Shown piece by piece: positions 7,735-16,172 of a stretch of DNA of 64,000 nt. Under the pieces are notes generated by a model. The model was not told the DNA's origin. It searched no databases and was given only the letters and a program-made list of their open reading frames with translations. Made by a program: the position numbers and the translations under genes. Numbering within the stretch: the first letter of the stretch is position 1; the number at the start of each line of letters is the position of its first letter. Source of the stretch: Burkholderia pyrrocinia (GTDB taxonomy: Bacteria; Pseudomonadota; Gammaproteobacteria; Burkholderiales; Burkholderiaceae). Location of the stretch: positions 1,922,001-1,986,000 of the forward strand of contig NZ_CP070978.1 of NCBI RefSeq assembly GCF_018417535.1. The letters run 5' to 3'.

Positions 7735-8555
7735 TCACGTCAGGTTCAATCCCCCGTCGAGCATCACGATCTCGCCCGTCACATAATCGGACGCGACGAG
7801 CATCGCGACCGTCTGCGCGATATCGTCCGGCGTCGCCGCGCGGCGCATCGGCGCGCGTTCGCGCCAGAGTTGCTGCGCTTCGGTCCAGTCGGCGGTCAGC
7901 GGCGTATCGACCAGCCCCGGCGCGACCGCATTGACGCGAATCGCCGGCGCGAGCGTGCGCGCCAGCAGCCGCGTCGTGTGATTGAGCGCGGCCTTCGCCG
8001 CTGCATACGGAATCGACGCGCCCTTCGGCCGCACGCCCGCATGCGAGCTCACGTTCACGACGCACCCGGCCCGCCCGCGCGACGCCGCTTCGAGCAGCGC
8101 GGGCTGCGCTTCGGCGACGAGCCGGAACGGCGCGATCACGTTGATCTCGTGCATCTCGCGCCACACGTCGGGCGTCGCCGCGGCGAGATCGTCGTGCGGA
8201 ATCACGCGGCTGATCCCCGCGTTATTGACGAGCACGTCGAGCCGCCCGTGCACGGCGAGCGCGTCGCGGATCAGCCGCACGCGCTCCGCATCGTCGGCGA
8301 GATCGGCCTGCACGTAGCCGCGCCGAGTTCGCGCGCCATCGCGCGCCCCGTGTCGGCCGAGTTGCGGGAATGCAGGATCACCGCGTAGCCGTCCGCCGAC
8401 AGGCGGCGCGCGATGGCCGCGCCGATTCCGGACGTCGATCCGGTGACGAGCGCGACGGGCCGATGCAGGCGCGACGCGCGCGGCTCGCCAGCGGCTTCGG
8501 TTTCAGGTGCTGTTTCGGGAATCGGGGCATGCATCGGCGGGAGCGGCGCGTCCAT
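7735..8555 (-). pseudogene. Short-chain dehydrogenase/reductase with a frameshift
   Basis: The N-terminal part, read from ATG 8555, has the Rossmann nucleotide-binding motif TGSTSGIG. The rest, in another frame up to the stop at 7735, has NNAG, the YAAAK catalytic Tyr/Lys pair and the usual VNAVAPG. The two parts join near 8317-8324, where one base seems missing: restoring one nucleotide would give ARELGAAYVQADLADD. Everything else is intact, so this is either a recent mutation or a sequencing error. It lies 14 bp downstream of the MFS gene and would be the last gene of the metallo-hydrolase/MFS operon. Confidence 0.8.
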
Positions 8556-8569
8556 ATCGGGAAACCCTG

Positions 8570-9811
8570 TCAGTGGCGTTCCCGCATCATAAGCGCGACG
8601 ACGCACCCGGACGCGAACGTGACGCCGGCCACCGCCAGAATTGCATCGGCAAAGCCGAAACGGTCGGCCATGAGGCCGGCCGACAGCGCACCGATCGCAT
8701 AGCCGAGATCGCGCCAGAACCGGTACACGCTCAGCGAACGCGCGCGCCAGCCGGGCTCGGACGCATCGGACACGGCCGCGATCAGGCTCGGATAGACCAT
8801 CGCCGTGCCGAGGCCGAGCAGCACGCTCGCGACGAGCCACCAGCGGAACTGCCCCGTCAGCGCGGTCAGCACGAGCCCGGCCGCCTGCACCCACATCCCG
8901 GCGACGATCAGCCCCTTGCGCCCCCAGCGATCGCTCAACGGGCCGGTGACGATCTGACAGCCTCCCCACACGATCGGATAGACGGCCTTCAGGATACCGA
9001 TCCGCTCGATGCCGAGCCCGAGCGTCGTGAAGAACAGCGGGAAGATGCCCCAGCTCATCCCGTCGTTGAGATTGTTGATCATGCCGGCCTGCGACGCCGC
9101 GAACAGGTTGCGATCCCGAAACGACGTCAGCATGAATACTTCGCGGAACGACAGCGCGGACGCGCCGGCCGGCTTGCCGCTTTCCAGCCGCACATGCTCG
9201 CGCGTGTCGCGCACGACGAGGATCGACAGCAGCAGGCCCGCGATCGCGTAGAACACGCCGAGATAGATCGGCACCGGCCGCAGCCCGTAGCGGCTCGCGA
9301 GATAGCCTGTCAGGAACGCGGTCACGCCCACCGCGAAATAGCCGGCGAATTCGTTGAGGCCGACCGCGAGGCCGCGGCTCTTCGGCCCGACGAGATCGAC
9401 CTTCATGATCACCGTCATCGACCACGCGAACCCCTGGCTCAGCCCGAGCAGCACGTTCGCGGCGATCACCCATCCCCAGTTCGGCGCCGCGATGATCATG
9501 AACGGCACGGGCAGGCCCAGCAGCCAGCCGACGACGAGCACGCGCTTGCGCCCCCACGTGTCGGCCAGTTGGCCCGACACGAGATTCGCGAACGCCTTGA
9601 CCAGCCCGAAGCTGACGATGAACGACGTGATGAGCGCGGTCGATTCGAGATGGAACTGTTCGGAACCGATCAGCGGCACGACGGTGCGCTCGATGCCGAC
9701 CATCCCGCCGACGAACGCGTTGACCAGCACGAGCAGCGCGAACTGCCGCCAGTTCGCGCGCAGGCCGAGCACCACCGCGCGTTCGCCGCGCGCCACTGCC
9801 GGGTTCGCCAT
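8570..9811 (-). CDS. MFS transporter
   Basis: A 413-residue major-facilitator protein with twelve predicted helices. Motif A-like sequences occur after helix 2 (SGQLADTWGRKR) and in the second half (TGPLSDRWGRKG). The ATG at 9811 has GGGAGG upstream; the longer frame to 9832 overlaps the metallo-hydrolase stop and lacks such a site. It lies in one operon with the metallo-hydrolase (start four to five bases from its stop) and the SDR. Context suggests transport of a sulfur compound or a related stress metabolite, but the substrate is unknown. Confidence 0.85.
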   Translation of the reverse strand: MANPAVARGERAVVLGLRANWRQFALLVLVNAFVGGMVGIERTVVPLIGSEQFHLESTALITSFIVSFGLVKAFANLVSGQLADTWGRKRVLVVGWLLGLPVPFMIIAAPNWGWVIAANVLLGLSQGFAWSMTVIMKVDLVGPKSRGLAVGLNEFAGYFAVGVTAFLTGYLASRYGLRPVPIYLGVFYAIAGLLLSILVVRDTREHVRLESGKPAGASALSFREVFMLTSFRDRNLFAASQAGMINNLNDGMSWGIFPLFFTTLGLGIERIGILKAVYPIVWGGCQIVTGPLSDRWGRKGLIVAGMWVQAAGLVLTALTGQFRWWLVASVLLGLGTAMVYPSLIAAVSDASEPGWRARSLSVYRFWRDLGYAIGALSAGLMADRFGFADAILAVAGVTFASGCVVALMMRERH

Positions 9812-9815
9812 CGCG

Positions 9816-10556
9816 CTAGCCTCCCGCCGCATCGCGCCCCGCGTTGGCCGCGCGCAGTTGCGCGGCGGCCGGCGGCGCGGGCGGCACGTCGGTCAGCATG
9901 AAGCGGACGAATGCGTCTTCGCGGTCGATGCGCAGGGCCGCGTTGTAGCGCTTCTCGAAGCCGATCGTCGACGCCGGCTTCCCGCTGAGTCCACGTCCGC
10001 AAACTGAACCCGAGAACGCACCGGGCAGCACTTCGACATGATCGGGCAGCGCGACGAGCCGCCGGACGCTGCGAAACAGGTCGCGCGCGCCCGCTTCGGC
10101 GCTGACGGCCAGCTCGGTGCGGCCGACGTCCCCGATCATCAGCGTGTGGCCGGTCAGCACGAACCACGGTTCGTCGGCGCGCGTGCGGTCCGTCACCAGC
10201 AGGCTGACGTGCTCGGGTGTGTGGCCCGGCGTGTGCAGCACGTCGACGACGACGTTGCCGAGCGCGATCCGGTCGCCGTCCTCTACGCCGGAAAACGGCA
10301 GCGCGACCTCGGCCCGCGCGGACAGCACATACGACGCACCGGCCGCGTCGGCCAGCGCACGGCCGGTCGACAGATGGTCCGCATGGACATGCGTATCGAT
10401 CACGTACGCGATCTTCATGCCGGCGGCCTCGGCCGCGCGCAGGTAGTCGGCCGGATCGTCGACCGGGTCGACGACCGCGCCGGTCGCCTTGCCGCCGCAG
10501 CCGAACAGGTATGAAATGCCCCCCGTATCGGGATGCAGGAATTGTCTGAGGATCAT
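9816..10556 (-). CDS. Metallo-beta-lactamase-fold hydrolase, persulfide dioxygenase/Blh-like
   Basis: A 246-residue cytoplasmic enzyme. THVHADH at residues 55-61 binds metal, followed by HTPGHTPEHV, GDVGRTEL and the C-terminal PGAFSGSVCGRGLSGKP, a pattern of the ETHE1/Blh persulfide-dioxygenase branch. It is divergent from an ArsR-rhodanese fusion gene with an inverted repeat between them, which resembles the BigR/Blh sulfide-detoxification arrangement. Oxidation of glutathione persulfide is therefore the likely role; this is inferred from family and context. Confidence 0.82.
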   Translation of the reverse strand: MILRQFLHPDTGGISYLFGCGGKATGAVVDPVDDPADYLRAAEAAGMKIAYVIDTHVHADHLSTGRALADAAGASYVLSARAEVALPFSGVEDGDRIALGNVVVDVLHTPGHTPEHVSLLVTDRTRADEPWFVLTGHTLMIGDVGRTELAVSAEAGARDLFRSVRRLVALPDHVEVLPGAFSGSVCGRGLSGKPASTIGFEKRYNAALRIDREDAFVRFMLTDVPPAPPAAAQLRAANAGRDAAGG

Positions 10557-10589
10557 CGGATTGCTCCCGTCCCGCGAATGCGGTAATAT

Positions 10590-10613
10590 TCAATCAATTT
10601 GATGAATGATTGA
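10590..10613. promoter_or_regulatory. Inverted repeat between the metallo-hydrolase and ArsR-rhodanese genes
   Basis: TCAATCA, ten bases, TGATTGA. It is AT-rich in a GC-rich region and sits 15 bp before the GTG start of the ArsR-type gene, a suitable operator for autoregulation and for control of the divergent operon. Confidence 0.6.
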
Positions 10614-10628
10614 TCAAGGAGAGGCCAC

Positions 10629-11303
10629 GTGTCAAGCACGGGACCCAAGCAAGCGATCTATGCGAGCCTCGCCGAGGTCGCGCAGGCGATCGGCCACCCG
10701 AACCGGCTCGAGTTGCTCGAACACCTCGCGCAGCGCGAGCGGTCGGTCGAGGAACTGACGGCGCTGTCGGGGATGACGTTCGCGAACACGTCGCGGCACC
10801 TACAGATCCTGCGGCGCGCACGCCTCGTCGATACCGAGCGGCGCGGCAAGCACATCGTGTACCGCCTCGCCGGCGACAGCGAGGTCGTCGTGCTGATGAA
10901 GGCGCTCGGCCGCGTCGGCGAGCGCAATGTCGCCGAGGTCAACCAGGTGCTGGGCGATTATTTCCATGCGCGCGATGCGCTGGAGCCGGTGTCGCGCGAC
11001 GAGTTGACCGCGCGGTTGGCCGACGGGCTCGTCACGCTGCTGGACGTGCGTCCGCACGACGAATTCGCGCTCGGGCACCTGCCCGGCGCGGTGAACATTC
11101 CGTTGAGCAACCTCGAAGCGCGCCTCGGCGAGCTGCCGGCCGACACGGAGATCGTCGCGTATTGCCGCGGCCCTTACTGCGTGCTCGCGTTCGAGGCCGT
11201 GGCCGCATTGCGCGCGCGCGGTTTCAAGGCCGCGCGGCTGGAAGACGGGTTTCCGGAGTGGAAAGCGGCCGGCCTCGCGGTCGAGACCGACGCTGCGGAG
11301 TAA
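10629..11303 (+). CDS. ArsR-family repressor fused to a rhodanese domain
   Basis: A 224-residue two-domain protein. Residues 10-100 form an ArsR winged helix (HPNRLELLEHLAQRERSVEEL, FANTSRHLQILRRARLV). Residues 123-220 form a rhodanese domain (LLDVRPHDEFALGHLPGAVN) with cysteines at about 179 and 184 in AYCRGPYCVLA. It starts at GTG 10629 behind GGAGAGG. The fusion suggests a repressor that senses persulfide sulfur through its rhodanese cysteine and controls the divergent metallo-hydrolase/MFS/SDR operon. Such fusions are known in proteobacteria; the sensing mechanism here is inferred. Confidence 0.88.
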   Translation: MSSTGPKQAIYASLAEVAQAIGHPNRLELLEHLAQRERSVEELTALSGMTFANTSRHLQILRRARLVDTERRGKHIVYRLAGDSEVVVLMKALGRVGERNVAEVNQVLGDYFHARDALEPVSRDELTARLADGLVTLLDVRPHDEFALGHLPGAVNIPLSNLEARLGELPADTEIVAYCRGPYCVLAFEAVAALRARGFKAARLEDGFPEWKAAGLAVETDAAE

Positions 11304-11351
11304 GGGGATGCGCGGCCCGCGTCGAAGCGGGCCGCTTGCGGCGGCTTGCTG

Positions 11352-11490
11352 CGGCTTGCCGGCCAACGCCAGCGACGGCGCAAGCGCGCTATTGGGATCC
11401 TGCCCGTTCCACTGGTTGACCCATGCGTTATTCGGCGTCGAATCCATCACGAAGTCGAGCGCGCTGTGCGTCACGACCGCTTGGCCCAGC
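11352..11490 (-). pseudogene. Possible remnant of an unidentified protein
   Basis: In the 238-bp gap between convergent genes, the minus strand encodes a protein-like stretch without a start context, including VVTHSALDFVMDSTPNNAWV followed by NQWNGQDPNSALAPSLALAG. The mixed composition, with Asn, Trp, Ser and Asp, differs from the Arg/Ala-rich shadow translations around it. I cannot name the family. It is probably the surviving middle or end of a deleted gene. Confidence 0.35.
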
Positions 11491-11541
11491 GATCGCCGGG
11501 CGCGGTGACCTGCAGCCTGCATTAGGGCATCGCGGATCGGC

Positions 11542-12009
11542 TCAGCGCTGTTTCGGCAGATCGACAAAATCCTCGAGCTCGCCGGCCACGTACAACCGCT
11601 TTCCGATTCGCGGGTATTCGCACACGTCGTGTTCGAGGCGTTGCCCGACGACGATCAATTCCAGCGGCACGTCGCCCGTGTTCTGCAGCGTGTGCGCTTC
11701 GCCGCCGCGTGCGAAGCCGAGAAAATCGCCGGGCCCGACGTCGTAAGGGCGTTCGCCGATCGTGACCGTGCCCGTGCCGGACAGCACGTACACGCATTCT
11801 TCCTCGTACAGGTGACGGTGGTATTCGGCCGATTCGTGACCGGGCATCAACGTGAGCAGGTGGAAACCGAACTGCGTGATGCCGGTCAGGTCGCTGAGCT
11901 GCTTTTTAAACCTGACGGCATTGGGATTCAGCGAATGCACGGCGCGCGTCGGTTCCATCTTCGCGATATCGGCGGCCTTCAGCAATTCCCGGGGTGGGGT
12001 GGTCGACAT
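11542..12009 (-). CDS. Cupin-domain protein
   Basis: A 155-residue protein with one cupin barrel. The motif 1 region reads HESAEYHRHLYEEECVYVLSG and motif 2 reads PGDFLGFARGGEAHTLQN, supplying the usual His/Glu/His metal ligands. It is a small soluble protein whose enzymatic or sensory role cannot be fixed from sequence. It lies downstream of the PLP decarboxylase on the same strand, 177 bp away, so co-transcription is possible but not obvious. Confidence 0.82.
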   Translation of the reverse strand: MSTTPPRELLKAADIAKMEPTRAVHSLNPNAVRFKKQLSDLTGITQFGFHLLTLMPGHESAEYHRHLYEEECVYVLSGTGTVTIGERPYDVGPGDFLGFARGGEAHTLQNTGDVPLELIVVGQRLEHDVCEYPRIGKRLYVAGELEDFVDLPKQR

Positions 12010-12186
12010 GGGGGGCTCTCGTTAGCGTGACTGCATCGGTTGGACGCGTCACCCGGGCCGGCGAACGGGCAATCGGCCGACGGGCGATGCGGCGCATGGA
12101 TGCGCTCCGGCATTGTCCGACATTTCCGGTCGCGTGGAGACACGGCATCGCGTAGCGACGCCGGTTCGCCGCCGCCCCCGCCCCCT

Positions 12187-13539
12187 TCAGCGCACGTGCG
12201 TGCCGCGCAGTTCAGTCAGCAGCGCCACGAGCCGATCGATGTGCGCGTCTTCCGTGCGCCATGACGACACGCTGATGCGAAACGCCGGACGCCCCTGCCA
12301 TACAGTCGCGCCGAACCACACGTCGCCCGATGCCTGCGCGGCCTCACGGATCGCAATGGTTTCGTCGTCGGTGCCGGCGCGCACCAGCACCTGGTTCAGC
12401 ACGACGCGATTCAGCACGTCATAGCCGGCCGTACGCAGGCCGTCCGCGACACGCGATGCCTGTGCGCAATGCCGCTCGACCATCGTGGCCACACCGGCGC
12501 GGCCGAGCGAGCGCAGCGCGGCCCATACGGGAATGCCGCGCGCGCGCCGCGAGAACTCGAGGTTCAGGTTCTTCTGCGCGTCCCGCGCGCCGCTCAGATA
12601 GACGGCATCGCTGTTCATCGCGGTCGCGAGCGCGTCCGCGTCGCGGCAAATCACCATCGCGCCGTCATACGGCGTGTTGAGCCACTTGTGGCCATCGGTC
12701 GTCCAGCTGTCCGCGCCGTCGATGCCGTCCGTCAGCGCGCGCTTCGACGACGCGCGCGCCCACAAGCCGAACGCGCCGTCCACGTGCACCCATGCGCCGG
12801 CCGCCTTCGCGGGCGGAATCAGCGCCGCGAACGGATCGAATTCGCCGGTGTTCACTTCGCCGGCCTGCAAGCAGAGGATCGTCATGTCGTCGAGCGGCGG
12901 CAACCGCGCCGGGTCGATGCGACCGTGCGCATCGACCGGCGCGACGACGAGACGCTTCAGCCCGAAGCCGAGCACGCGCAGTGCCTTCTTCACCGTGATG
13001 TGCGCGAGCTCGGAGATCACGACCTTCACCTCGGGCGCGCCGATCAGGCCGTCCTCGTCGATGTCCCAGCCCTTGCGCGCGAGCAGCGCACGCCGCGCGG
13101 CGACGAGCGCGACCAGCGTGCAGGCCGTCGCGCTCGTGCCGAAACCGACCGCGCTGCCTTCTGGCAACGCAAGCGCGTCGACGACCCAGCGCGCGGCCTG
13201 GCGCTCGATCGTCGCGGCCACCGGCGAATTCGCGTACGACGACGCGCACTGATCCCACGCGAGCATCAGACGCTCGGCGGCGGCGGCCGGCGGCAACGCC
13301 GCGCCGATCACGAAGCCGAAGTAGTTCGGGCCGTTCGACGCGACAGTGGCCGGCGAGCCGTGCACGTCGAGCAGGCGCAGCGTGTCGTCGGCCGCATGGC
13401 CTTCGCCGGGCAGCGGCTCGTCGAACGCGGCGAGGCCGGCCAGCGCGGCCGCGTCCGGAAACGCACGCCGTTCGTTCGTCGCGGCCAGATACGCGTGCGC
13501 GCGCCGGTCGGCGTCGGCCAACAGTGCAAGTTCGTCCAT
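12187..13539 (-). CDS. Group II PLP-dependent decarboxylase family protein
   Basis: A 450-residue aspartate-aminotransferase-fold enzyme of the glutamate/aromatic-amino-acid decarboxylase family. WVHVDGAFGLWARAS gives the PLP-ring aspartate region, and SWTTDGHKWLNTPYD holds the Schiff-base lysine. The start ATG at 13539 has GAGG nine bases upstream. An ArsR-type gene lies 20 bp upstream on the same strand, so the two probably form an autoregulated operon. The amino-acid substrate is not evident; related Burkholderia genes are annotated only as aspartate aminotransferase-family proteins. Confidence 0.85.
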   Translation of the reverse strand: MDELALLADADRRAHAYLAATNERRAFPDAAALAGLAAFDEPLPGEGHAADDTLRLLDVHGSPATVASNGPNYFGFVIGAALPPAAAAERLMLAWDQCASSYANSPVAATIERQAARWVVDALALPEGSAVGFGTSATACTLVALVAARRALLARKGWDIDEDGLIGAPEVKVVISELAHITVKKALRVLGFGLKRLVVAPVDAHGRIDPARLPPLDDMTILCLQAGEVNTGEFDPFAALIPPAKAAGAWVHVDGAFGLWARASSKRALTDGIDGADSWTTDGHKWLNTPYDGAMVICRDADALATAMNSDAVYLSGARDAQKNLNLEFSRRARGIPVWAALRSLGRAGVATMVERHCAQASRVADGLRTAGYDVLNRVVLNQVLVRAGTDDETIAIREAAQASGDVWFGATVWQGRPAFRISVSSWRTEDAHIDRLVALLTELRGTHVR

Positions 13540-13559
13540 GTCGGTTGCCTCGTTGGGAG

Positions 13560-13859
13560 TCAGAGTTGCGAGAGATCGCGGCCGAGTTGCTGCAGCGCGC
13601 CGTCGATCCGCTTGTAGTACGTGAACTTGCCGACGCGGGTCGCGCGCACGAGCCCGGCATCCGCGAGGATGCGCATGTGGCGCGTGGTCGTGGCCGGCGC
13701 GATGCCGAGCTTCTCGGTGATGTAAGTGCAGCACACGCCGAGTTTGTCGAAGTCGCCGTGCGGCTGCGGCGGGAAATGCTTGCGCGGCTGCTTGAGCCAG
13801 CGCATCACGGCCAGACGGCTTTCGTTGGCCAGTGCGCTGATGCGGGTGACGTCGTCCAT
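13560..13859 (-). CDS. ArsR-family regulator upstream of the PLP decarboxylase
   Basis: A 99-residue winged-helix protein. LANESRLAVMRWLKQPRK forms the first helices and CCTYITEKLGIAPATTTRHM the recognition region, with a wing at RVGKFTYYKRID. The paired cysteines in GVCCTYI could take part in sensing, but no classic metal-binding ELCVCDL box is present. Its own start is preceded by AT-rich sequence around 13885-13905 (TGAATATTAGCTAAAT), a likely operator. It is presumably co-transcribed with the decarboxylase. Confidence 0.82.
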   Translation of the reverse strand: MDDVTRISALANESRLAVMRWLKQPRKHFPPQPHGDFDKLGVCCTYITEKLGIAPATTTRHMRILADAGLVRATRVGKFTYYKRIDGALQQLGRDLSQL

Positions 13860-14080
13860 GGGGTTAGGTCTCGTTTTACGTTTTGAATATTAGCTAAATG
13901 ACGAAATGTGAGCAAGCGAATCGGGGGGCTGTTTCACGCGGTCATGCCGTTCGCCGGATAACGACGGCTGCCGAACTGCGGGATTCGACGTTGCGGCATC
14001 GGCACGCACGTTGCGATCGCCCCGGGACCGCGCGATCGGGCCGCGACGCCGTCGCCATCCGCGCAAGGTTCGACGCGCCT

Positions 14081-14968
14081 TTACGCCCCCGCCAGTGCCT
14101 GCGCCAGCCGCTCGATCAGCGCACGCACGCGCCGCGGCTGCACGGCGCTGCCCGGATAGACGATCTGCAAATCGACGTCGCCCGGCGAGAACGCGCGCAG
14201 AACCTCGACGAGCGCGCCGGACGCGAGATCCCGTTCGACGTCGACCAGCGACTTCAGCGCAACGCCGTGCCCCGCGACACACCACGCGCGCACGAGCGCG
14301 CCGTCATTGGCGACGCGCCGGCCGCGCACCATCACGCGCTTCAATTCGCCGTCGATGCTGAACGGCCATTCGGCATACAGGTCGAGCCCGAAACGCATCA
14401 CGATGCAGTCGTGCGCGGCGAGATCGTCCGGATGCCGTGGCGTGCCGTGCGCGGCGAGATACGCGGGCGACGCGCACACCACGCGCCGTGCACGGCCGAG
14501 CGAACGGCTGCGCAGCGAACTGTCCGCCAGCGTGCCGCGGCGGATCGCGAAATCGAGCCCCTGCCCGACGAGATCGACGTAGCCGTCGCCGAGATGCAGG
14601 TCGACCGTGACGCCCGGATGCTCGGCCAGGAACGCGTCGACGACAGGCACGACGCGCTCGCGCCCGAGATCGGCCGGCGCGCTCAGGCGCACGGGCCCCG
14701 ACAGCGTCTGCGCGCCCACGCGCACACGGCTTTCGAGTTCGTCGGCCTCGGCCAGCAGGCGCCGCGCGCCCGCGACGAGCGTGCGGCCCTCGTCGGTCAG
14801 GCTGATCGCGCGCGTCGTGCGCGTGAGCAGCGCCGCGCCGTAGTGGCGCTCGAGCGCCGCCAGCCGCTCGGACACCGTGGCCGGCGACAGGCCGATCTCG
14901 CGGCCCGCCGCAGCCAGCCCGCCCTTCTCCACGATGCGCAGGAACAGCGCGAGGTTATCGAGCAGCAT
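14081..14968 (-). CDS. LysR-family regulator divergent from an aldo/keto reductase
   Basis: A 295-residue LysR protein. The N-terminal HTH reads FLRIVEKGGLAAAGREIGLS then PATVSERLAALERHYGAALL, and the effector domain has the typical LSGPVRLSAPADLGRERVVP and DFAIRRGTLADSSL blocks. The ATG at 14968 has a strong GGAGGAAG site. It is 133 bp from the divergent aldo/keto reductase gene, its likely target, with an 8-bp inverted repeat between them. Confidence 0.9.
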   Translation of the reverse strand: MLLDNLALFLRIVEKGGLAAAGREIGLSPATVSERLAALERHYGAALLTRTTRAISLTDEGRTLVAGARRLLAEADELESRVRVGAQTLSGPVRLSAPADLGRERVVPVVDAFLAEHPGVTVDLHLGDGYVDLVGQGLDFAIRRGTLADSSLRSRSLGRARRVVCASPAYLAAHGTPRHPDDLAAHDCIVMRFGLDLYAEWPFSIDGELKRVMVRGRRVANDGALVRAWCVAGHGVALKSLVDVERDLASGALVEVLRAFSPGDVDLQIVYPGSAVQPRRVRALIERLAQALAGA

Positions 14969-14985
14969 TATTCGCTTCCTCCGAA

Positions 14986-15023
14986 GGATATTTTTGAAGT
15001 CTGCCCAATTATCTGAAATATCC
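14986..15023. promoter_or_regulatory. LysR-type operator between LysR and aldo/keto reductase genes
   Basis: GGATATTT and AAATATCC form a perfect inverted repeat 22 bases apart in the divergent promoter. It is the most AT-rich part of the gap and a plausible LysR binding site. Confidence 0.5.
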
Positions 15024-15101
15024 GCAAGCGATACAGTGTGATTCCGCCGCCGTGCGCCCGTCCGGCACGCGCCGGGCTTCGACCATTCAAAGGAAATGCA
15101 C

Positions 15102-16139
15102 ATGGAATACCGTACGCTCGGCCGCTCCGGCCTCAAGGTTCCCGTCCTGAGCTTCGGCGCCGGCACGTTCGGCGGCACCGGCCCGTTGTTCGGCGCATGG
15201 GGCAACACGGGCGTCGACGAAGCGCGTCGCCTCGTCGACATCTGCCTGGAAGCGGGCGTCAACCTGTTCGACACGGCCGACGTGTATTCGGACGGCGAAT
15301 CCGAACGCGTACTCGGCGCCGCGATCAACGGGCGCCGCGACCGGGTGCTGATCTCGACGAAGACGGGCCTGCCGACCGGCGACGGCCCGAACGATGCGGG
15401 CACGTCGCGCGCGCGGCTCGTGCGCGCCGTCGACGCCGCTTTGCGCCGCCTCGACACCGACTACATCGACCTGCTGCAGTTGCACGCGTTCGACGCGGGC
15501 ACGCCGGTCGAGGAAGTGATGTCGACGCTGGACGATCTCGTGCGCGCGGGCAAGCTGCGCTATATCGGCGTGTCGAACTTCGCCGGCTGGCAGATCATGA
15601 AGTCGCTCGCGGCGGCCGACCGGCACGGCTGGTCGCGCTACGTGGCGAACCAGGTCTACTACTCGCTCGTCGGCCGCGACTACGAGTGGGACCTGATGCC
15701 GCTCGGCGCGGACCAGGGGCTCGGCGCGCTCGTGTGGAGCCCGCTCGGCTGGGGCCGGCTCACCGGCAAGATCCGCCGCAATGCGCCGCTGCCCGAAGGC
15801 AGCCGCTTGCATGAAACGGCCAGCTACGGGCCGCCGGTCGACGACGCACGCCTGTACGACGTGGTCGATGCGCTCGACGCGATCGCGGAGGAAACCGGCA
15901 AGACCGTGCCGCAGATCGCGCTGAACTGGCTGCTGCAGCGCCCGACCGTGTCGTCGGTGATCATCGGCGCGCGCAACGAGGAACAGTTGCGCCAGAACCT
16001 CGGCGCGGTCGGCTGGTCGCTGACCGATGCGCAGGTCGCGACGCTCGACGCGGCGAGCGCGGTGGAAGCGCCGTATCCGCACTTCCCGTATCGCCGGCAA
16101 CCGGCGTTCGCGCGGCTCGATCCGCCGATGCGCGGGTAA
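15102..16139 (+). CDS. Aldo/keto reductase
   Basis: A 345-residue TIM-barrel NADPH-dependent oxidoreductase. The catalytic tetrad can be followed: Asp in NLFDTADVYSDGESE, Tyr in DVYS, Lys in LISTKTG and His in DLLQLHAFD. The cofactor site is in VSSVIIGARNEEQLRQNL. ATG 15102 is favoured over 15096 because AAAGGA is then seven bases upstream. The divergent LysR probably controls it. Its length and sequence resemble the YakC/AKR9-12 groups; the physiological aldehyde is unknown. Confidence 0.9.
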   Translation: MEYRTLGRSGLKVPVLSFGAGTFGGTGPLFGAWGNTGVDEARRLVDICLEAGVNLFDTADVYSDGESERVLGAAINGRRDRVLISTKTGLPTGDGPNDAGTSRARLVRAVDAALRRLDTDYIDLLQLHAFDAGTPVEEVMSTLDDLVRAGKLRYIGVSNFAGWQIMKSLAAADRHGWSRYVANQVYYSLVGRDYEWDLMPLGADQGLGALVWSPLGWGRLTGKIRRNAPLPEGSRLHETASYGPPVDDARLYDVVDALDAIAEETGKTVPQIALNWLLQRPTVSSVIIGARNEEQLRQNLGAVGWSLTDAQVATLDAASAVEAPYPHFPYRRQPAFARLDPPMRG

Positions 16140-16172
16140 GCGGCGACGGCCTACGGAGGTGGCCGTGCCGCC

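Noticed and set aside
6588..8164. Long open frames through the minisatellite giving Pro-Thr-Arg, Gly-Gln-Pro or Gly-Leu-Val repeat proteins
   Set aside because: They arise because the repeat unit is nine bases. Flanking parts are shadows of surE and the SDR, and no start with a ribosome site fits.
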